Shown here: piece by piece, positions 26,430-30,000 of the stretch
Layout: every line of letters begins with the position of its first letter
How positions within the stretch are numbered: position 1 is the first letter of the stretch
Assembly (NCBI GenBank): GCA_963575745.1
Contig: CAUYUJ010018459.1
Span: 1-30,000, forward strand
Reading direction: 5' to 3'
Source of the DNA: Prorocentrum cordatum
Taxonomy: Eukaryota; Sar; Dinophyceae; Prorocentrales; Prorocentraceae
DNA: 30,000 bases
Made by a program: the position numbers and the translations under genes
Notes under the pieces: model-generated
Databases searched by the model: none
Seen by the model: the letters and a program-made list of their open reading frames with translations, nothing else
Told to the model about the DNA's origin: nothing

Positions 26430-26780
26430 GGGGTCAATGCAAACAGGGGTCAGTCAGAGCGCCGGATCCTGCAGGATCCTGCAGGGCCAGGGTTGCGTTG
26501 ACCTGGGCTTGGGCGCAGGATGCAGCCACCAGTCGGCGGCGAGCCCGGGGGGAAGCGAGATAAGGGGCGGGACTGCTCAGAACGTTCGGAAGTTCCCCAG
26601 CCTTCTGAGAAGCTTTCTGAGCCTTCCCCGACGGCACAGAATAAGCACTTATCTCAAAAGGCGCGAGGGCCTGTGAGAAAAGCCCCGCCTCCTTCTGAGA
26701 AGGCCTTCTCCTTCTCGCTTCCCCCCCTTCGCTCGCCGCCGAACCTTCGCCTCCCCCTCCCTCTGGAAGGACCAGGGTAC
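26430..26780. other. Unassigned sequence; weak exon-like segment
   Basis: After GGGCGCAG (about 26,519) a plus frame runs on with 'EPGGKRDKGRDCSERSEV' and a duplicated PSEK motif (PQPSEKLSEPS and PPPSEKAFSF). It is hydrophilic and Pro/Ser/Lys-rich, with no domain recognised. The minus strand is equally open. GGATCCTGCAGGATCCTGCAGG is a short tandem duplicate at about 26,464-26,486. Confidence 0.25.
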
Positions 26781-27122
26781 AGAGGAGACCCATGCCAAGA
26801 AACACCCTGCTTGCCTCCAGGGTGCCTGGGTTTCTAGGGTGTCGATGGTTTTGCTATGGAGAGCGTGACGTCCCTACACCAAAAATCCGTGGACGTCCTG
26901 GGGTCTCAGGGTTGGGTTTCTTGTGGAAGGTTTCTTGTGGTCGAGCTCCTACCCCTGAGATCCGATGTCGTGATTTTTTCAATGCGGGGCCCGCGGAAGT
27001 CTCGACCCACTCCCCAGGACCGGCTTGTCCTCCTGAGCCGTTTTTTGACGGTCCCGAGGCCCGGCGAGGGCCCCGTAGAGGCCGAAAACTGCGAAACACG
27101 TCCGTCTTGATTTTTTCAATGC
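26780..27122 (+). repeat. M1+M2 composite dispersed repeat, copy A
   Basis: M1 (about 26,780-26,972) begins 'GAGACCCATGCCAAGAAACA' and ends with 'GATGTCGTGATTTTTTCAAT'. M2 (about 26,973-27,122) holds CTCGACCCACTCCCCAGGAC, 'TTTTTTGACGGTCCCGAGGC' and GAAAACTGCGAAACACGTC and ends in a second 'GTCTTGATTTTTTCAATGCG'. Both modules thus end in the same TGATTTTTTCAATGCG word. It is about 90% like copy B at 29,392. Confidence 0.92.
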
Positions 27123-27355
27123 GTTGGATCTCTGCGCTCGCCGCCAGACCAGGCGCGCCTGCAGCCGCAGCCCGTCCGCAGCGGGGCGCAGCCGCAGCGG
27201 CGGCGACCGGGGGGGCGACCGGCGCGGCGGCGGCCGGCGCGGCGGCCGCGGCGGGCGCAGCGGGAGCCGCGGCGAGAGGCCTCGCGGGAGCCCCCCCCCC
27301 GCGCGGAGAGCGGCCGCGCGCAGAGCCGGATTCGTTCGCGCCGTTAAGGAATCAC
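27123..27355 (+). repeat. Very GC-rich GCGGC/GCAGC low-complexity tract
   Basis: GCGGCGGCCGGCGCGGCGGCC-like sequence read as poly-Ala/Gly/Pro/Arg in all forward frames. A similar tract occupies 29,790-29,980. I treat it as low complexity, not a gene. Confidence 0.7.
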
Positions 27356-27364
27356 GCCCAGAGG

Positions 27365-27500
27365 TTTTTCGCCATGCTCAGCTCCTGGGGGCCTCTGCTG
27401 GGCCTCGGGGCCGTCAAAGAATTACTCGGGATGAAGAACCGCTCCTGGGGAATAGGTTCAGACCTCGGGGGGTCGGCGTAATGACAAAATCATGACGTCG
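27365..27500 (-). repeat. Dispersed repeat module 2 (M2), copy in reverse orientation
   Basis: Read on the minus strand it holds GACGTCATGATTTTGTC, 'CCCAGGAGCGGTTCTTCATC', 'TTTGACGGCCCCGAGGCCCA' and CAGAGGCCCC, the M2 blocks in order. It stands alone. Confidence 0.75.
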
Positions 27501-27540
27501 GGGGTCTGGGCAGCAGGTTTGCTCCTGAGAAGCCTCCGCC

Positions 27541-27647
27541 CCTCCCCCATACACGATTTCTCATGGGGAGGGTGGGGTTCACTTCGCTCGGGAGCTCTCC
27601 AACGAAGTGAACCCCAGCCTCCCCCTCAGAAATCGTGGGGGGTAGGG
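27541..27647. repeat. Hairpin with 46-bp arms and 15-bp loop
   Basis: The left arm (27,541-27,586) contains 'CACGATTTCTCATGGGGAGG' and 'GTGGGGTTCACTTCG'. The right arm (27,602-27,647) is its reverse complement with four or five mismatches ('CGAAGTGAACCCCAGCCTCC' and 'CTCAGAAATCGTG'). A small foldback element. Confidence 0.92.
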
Positions 27648-27689
27648 GTAGGGTTCGCATGTGGCCCCCTCACGAAGGTGCTACAGAAG

Positions 27690-27838
27690 TTTTGTTCGTG
27701 GCGTGAACCCCCCCGGAGGTTGGACCCCTTCCCCTGGGGACGGCCTCCCGTCCAGAGCAGCTCTTCTCGACGGTCCGGGGCACGGCGAGGGCCCCCGGAG
27801 GCAGAAAACTGTGAAACATTGAAGTTGTTGACGAACGA
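27690..27838 (+). repeat. Dispersed repeat module 2 (M2), copy interrupted at its end
   Basis: CCCCTTCCCCTGGGGACGG, TTCTCGACGGTCCGGGGCAC and GAAAACTGTGAAACATTGAAG follow the M2 order. The poly-T end of M2 is displaced: 'GTTTTTGG' reappears at 28,023, after the 184-bp inverted-repeat element. Confidence 0.75.
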
Positions 27839-28022
27839 ACGACACGCGCCCATACCATACCCATAGGTGGGACGGAGGGGGCTATGGGTGCGTGTTGTCG
27901 GATGGGGGTCCCCGCTCGAAAGGAAGCGCCCCCCAGGATCCGACAACCCGCACCCATACCCATCGCCAGTCCTCCTCTCAACTTTCCCCCTATGGGTACG
28001 GGCGTGTGTTGTTCGTTCGTCA
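27839..28022. mobile_element. 184-bp terminal-inverted-repeat element
   Basis: The ends are 'TGACGAACGAACGACACGCG' and the reverse complement of 'CGTGTGTTGTTCGTTCGTCA', extending inward through CCCATA and CCCATAGG words. An inner inverted pair (GGGTGCGTGTTGTCGGAT and ATCCGACAACCCGCACCC) surrounds CCCCGCTCGAAAGG. It sits inside the tail of an M2 copy. The flanks GTTGT and GTTTT hint at, but do not prove, a target duplication. Confidence 0.88.
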
Positions 28023-28104
28023 GTTTTTGGTGAGAACAATTTCACCAGAGAAAAGCCCCAATCAGTGGATGGTTTGAAAAGTAGTGATATGATATTTACA
28101 TCAC

Positions 28105-28280
28105 TTGTGAAATCGATAGTGGGATCGATAAAGAGGACGACTGTAAGGTCGATTGTGAGACCGCTAGTGAAGTCGATTCAATGAGATCGATAGTGAGATC
28201 GATCATGAGATCGATAGTGAGATCGATTGTGAGATTGATAGTGAGATCGACTGTGAGATCGATAATGAGGTTTCATAGAG
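28105..28280 (-). repeat. 12-bp satellite, reverse orientation (AGTGAGATCGAT)
   Basis: About fourteen 12-base units AGTGAGATCGAT or TGTGAGATCGAC, the reverse complement of the large array at 11,320-12,295, with the same kinds of variants. Confidence 0.93.
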
Positions 28281-28359
28281 AAATTGGTAATAGGATCGAC
28301 GGCGAGACCGACCGATAAGAAAATCGGCCAGGAACTCAGAAACCTGGGAACCCCGCCGC

Positions 28360-28440
28360 CCACCGAAATCGGCCCGGAATCCGGAACCAGGAGCCTGGGA
28401 ACCCGGGAACCCGGAACCGGGAATCCGGGAACCCAGCGTG
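28360..28440 (+). repeat. GGAACCCGGGAA short tandem repeat
   Basis: CCGGAATCC, GGAACCAGG, GGAACCCGG and GGAATCCGG words recur every 7-11 bases, flanked on both sides by CCACCGAAATCGGC and CCACCAAAATCGGC, a short direct flanking pair. Confidence 0.75.
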
Positions 28441-28562
28441 CCACCAAAATCGGCGGGAAACCTTCGCCAATTCTTTCAACCTCCGCTAGGACCCCTTCAG
28501 TGCAAGCTTTGATTGGGAAAAAAAGGTTGGAGGGCCGGGTCTTTCATAGCTTTCAGTCTGGC

Positions 28563-28745
28563 CTGTCCTTCAACAGGAGGAGTATTCAAAATGTTGTATA
28601 TATTTATATATAAGTAAAAACAGAGATTATTATATGTACGTGTATATATACATGTATATATGTATATAAGTATAGAGAGAGATCGATATGTATGATTATG
28701 GTGTATTCCTGGGGCATTCTTAACTTCCGCCCAAAATCTGCCTCG
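28563..28745. repeat. About 182-bp dispersed repeat with conserved ends (copy 2)
   Basis: The left end 'ACAGGAGGAGTATTCAAAA' and the right end 'CTTCCGCCCAAAATCTGCCT' match the ends at 3,941-4,122 at nearly the same distance. Between them lies a (TA)/(TATG) microsatellite (about 28,600-28,690) where copy 1 has a 50-bp duplication. Confidence 0.5.
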
Positions 28746-28923
28746 TGTCTACAGCGGCCGCTCGGGACGATCCCAGCACCGCCCAGCGAGAGCGCCCTGC
28801 CGGCGAGGCGCCGCGGCCGGACACAGAAAACGCACCACGCGCGGGGCGGGCGGAAGCACCGCCGAGAGCGCCGCCGAGAGCTGCGCGAGCAGCCCGAGCA
28901 GCTCGAGCCTTCCCCAGAGACAT

Positions 28924-29188
28924 CGCCCTGACTCCGGATCCGCCCTACTTTGGGGAAATTCGTAAGTAGGGCTTGGAATTTCCGCCTTACTTTTCAAGCC
29001 CCGCTGATGCCAATTTCCGCCCTACTTTTCTGCTGTTGTTTCCGCCCTACTCCTGTGGATTTCCGCACCATCTTATGTTGGGTGCAGCAATTTCCGCCCT
29101 ACCTTTTCAGCTCCTTATAGGTGGATTTCCGATGCAATTTGAAGTTGGACAAAAAAGCCAAAGTAGGGCGGATCTGGAGTCAGGGCGG
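28924..29188. mobile_element. 265-bp TIR element with subterminal repeats
   Basis: The terminal inverted repeats are about 30 bases: 'CGCCCTGACTCC' then 'GATCCGCCCTACTTTGG' at the left, and the reverse complement at the right (CCAAAGTAGGGCGGATC then TGGAGTCAGGGCG). Inside, 'TTTCCGCCCTACTTTTC'-like words recur in the same orientation at about 28,979, 29,014, 29,039 and 29,091, typical of subterminal transposase-binding repeats. It encodes no protein. GTAAGT at 28,961 is part of the element. Confidence 0.92.
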
Positions 29189-29221
29189 GCGCCTCGAAGG
29201 AGTCGAGGCGGAGAGGTTTTT

Positions 29222-29338
29222 CACAGGTTGTGGCCCTCCTCTGGCCGTATTCGGGGCCCTCGCGGGGCCTCGGGGCCGTCAGGGGAGCGGCTCGGGAGGA
29301 GAAGCCCGTGCCGGAGAAGTGGTCGGGATGGTCGGGGG
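29222..29338 (-). repeat. Dispersed repeat module 2 (M2), reverse orientation
   Basis: On the minus strand it contains TCTCCTCCCGAGCCGC, CTGACGGCCCCGAGGCCCCG and CGAGGGCCCCGAATACGG, following the M2 order, diverged. It lies back-to-back with the forward M1+M2 copy that starts at 29,392. Confidence 0.7.
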
Positions 29339-29391
29339 CCCGCGACTCGAACACATCGAGACGTCGGATGTCTGGGTCTGCTTTGTAAATA

Positions 29392-29727
29392 CAATGGAGG
29401 CCCATGCCAAGAAGCACCCCGCTTGCCTCCAGCGCGCCCTGGGTTTCTTGGGTTTCGGTGGTTTCGCTATGGAGAGCGTGACGTTCCCACACCAGACATC
29501 CATGGACGTCCTGGGGTCTCACGCTTGGGTTTCTTGTGGAGGGTGTCTTGTGGACGAGCCCCTACCCCTGAGATCCGATGTCGTGATTTTTTCCATGCGG
29601 GGCCCGCGGAAGTCTCGACCCATTCCCCAGGACCGGTTTGTCCTCCTGAGCCGATTTTTGACGGTCCCGAGGCCTGGCGAGGGCCCCGTAGAGACCGAAA
29701 ACTGCGAAACACGTCCGTCTTGATTTT
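29392..29727 (+). repeat. M1+M2 composite dispersed repeat, copy B
   Basis: M1 begins 'ATGGAGGCCCATGCCAAGAA' and M2 ends 'AACACGTCCGTCTTGATTTT'. It has the same internal order as copy A at 26,780. Differences are scattered point changes, and the M2 end lacks the final CAATGCG. Frames on both strands are broken or differ between copies. Confidence 0.92.
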
Positions 29728-29785
29728 CTGTATTTCGGAGGTCTGGATTTGCTCCCTACTGTATTTTGGAGGTCTGGAGTTGCTC
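29728..29785 (+). repeat. 29-bp tandem duplication
   Basis: 'TGTATTTCGGAGGTCTGGAT' then TTGCTCCCTAC is followed by 'TGTATTTTGGAGGTCTGGAG' then TTGCTCCCTCC, two adjacent copies directly after the M2 end. Confidence 0.8.
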
Positions 29786-29789
29786 CCTC

Positions 29790-29988
29790 CTGCAGGGGCC
29801 GCCGCGACGGCCGCGACGACAGGTCGCGCAGCCGAGGGCGCGGGCGCGTGCGGCGGCGGCGGCGGCGCGGCCAGCGCCGCCGCGTGCGGCGGCGCCGGCG
29901 CGAGAGCCGTGGGAGCTCGGAGTACAGCGGCAGCGGCGGCAGCCGGGAGGGCAGCCGGAGCAGCTCTGGCGGCAAGGCCCCTGTCGAG
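29790..29988 (+). repeat. GC-rich GCGGCGGC low-complexity tract
   Basis: CGGCGGCGGCGGCGCGG-type sequence giving Ala/Gly/Arg runs in every frame. Same kind of tract as at 27,123. Confidence 0.7.
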
Positions 29989-30000
29989 CAGTGGCGGAGC
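29989..30000 (+). mobile_element. Possible start of a third MITE copy, cut by window end
   Basis: The last 12 bases, CAGTGGCGGAGC, match the 5' terminus of the MITE at 14,430 and 21,130 at 11 of 12 positions (CAGTGGCGAAGC). Too short to be sure. Confidence 0.35.

Noticed and set aside
26792-27481. 229-codon plus-strand frame across M1, M2 and the GC-rich tract
   Set aside because: It reads through two repeat modules and an Ala/Gly low-complexity tract. The related copy at 29,392 does not keep the same frame.

Overview
This window looks like nuclear DNA from a eukaryote with a large, repeat-saturated, fairly GC-rich genome. A core dinoflagellate is the best guess. The main clue is a degenerate non-LTR retrotransposon (endonuclease plus reverse transcriptase, minus strand, about 12,580-15,606) whose linker and C-terminal sequences resemble what I remember of dinoflagellate retroelements. 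Two other clues are weaker: isolated GC-rich exon-like islands, and the near absence of intact long genes. No spliced-leader sequence, rRNA, tRNA or bacterial operon was seen, so the assignment is an inference.

Layout. 1-4.1 kb: trinucleotide and polypurine tracts, an 11-bp G-rich array, a 640-bp tetranucleotide satellite and one low-complexity open frame. 4.1-7 kb: palindromes, an inverted repeat, a 69/75-bp tandem repeat and one exon candidate with a good donor. 7-10 kb: codon-like repeats and more 11-bp arrays. 10-12.3 kb: a 151-bp tandem repeat, a 54-bp minisatellite and about 1 kb of a 12-bp satellite. 12.58-15.6 kb: the retrotransposon, split by a 224-bp MITE. 15.7-20.8 kb: a foldback element, inverted 11-bp arrays, microsatellites, a membrane-type exon candidate and two islands that could be halves of one RNA-recognition-motif gene. 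20.6-25.9 kb: a foldback, a second MITE copy, long direct repeats and two further tandem families. 26-30 kb: a two-module dispersed repeat in several copies and three different inverted-repeat elements; the last 12 bases match the start of the MITE.

No complete protein-coding gene can be supported. The coding content is one decayed mobile element plus a handful of candidate exons whose function is mostly unknown. What stands out is the number of distinct repeat families, several nested or present in both orientations. Most long open frames come from repeats whose unit length is a multiple of three, or whose motif lacks stops in several frames, and they are not treated as genes.
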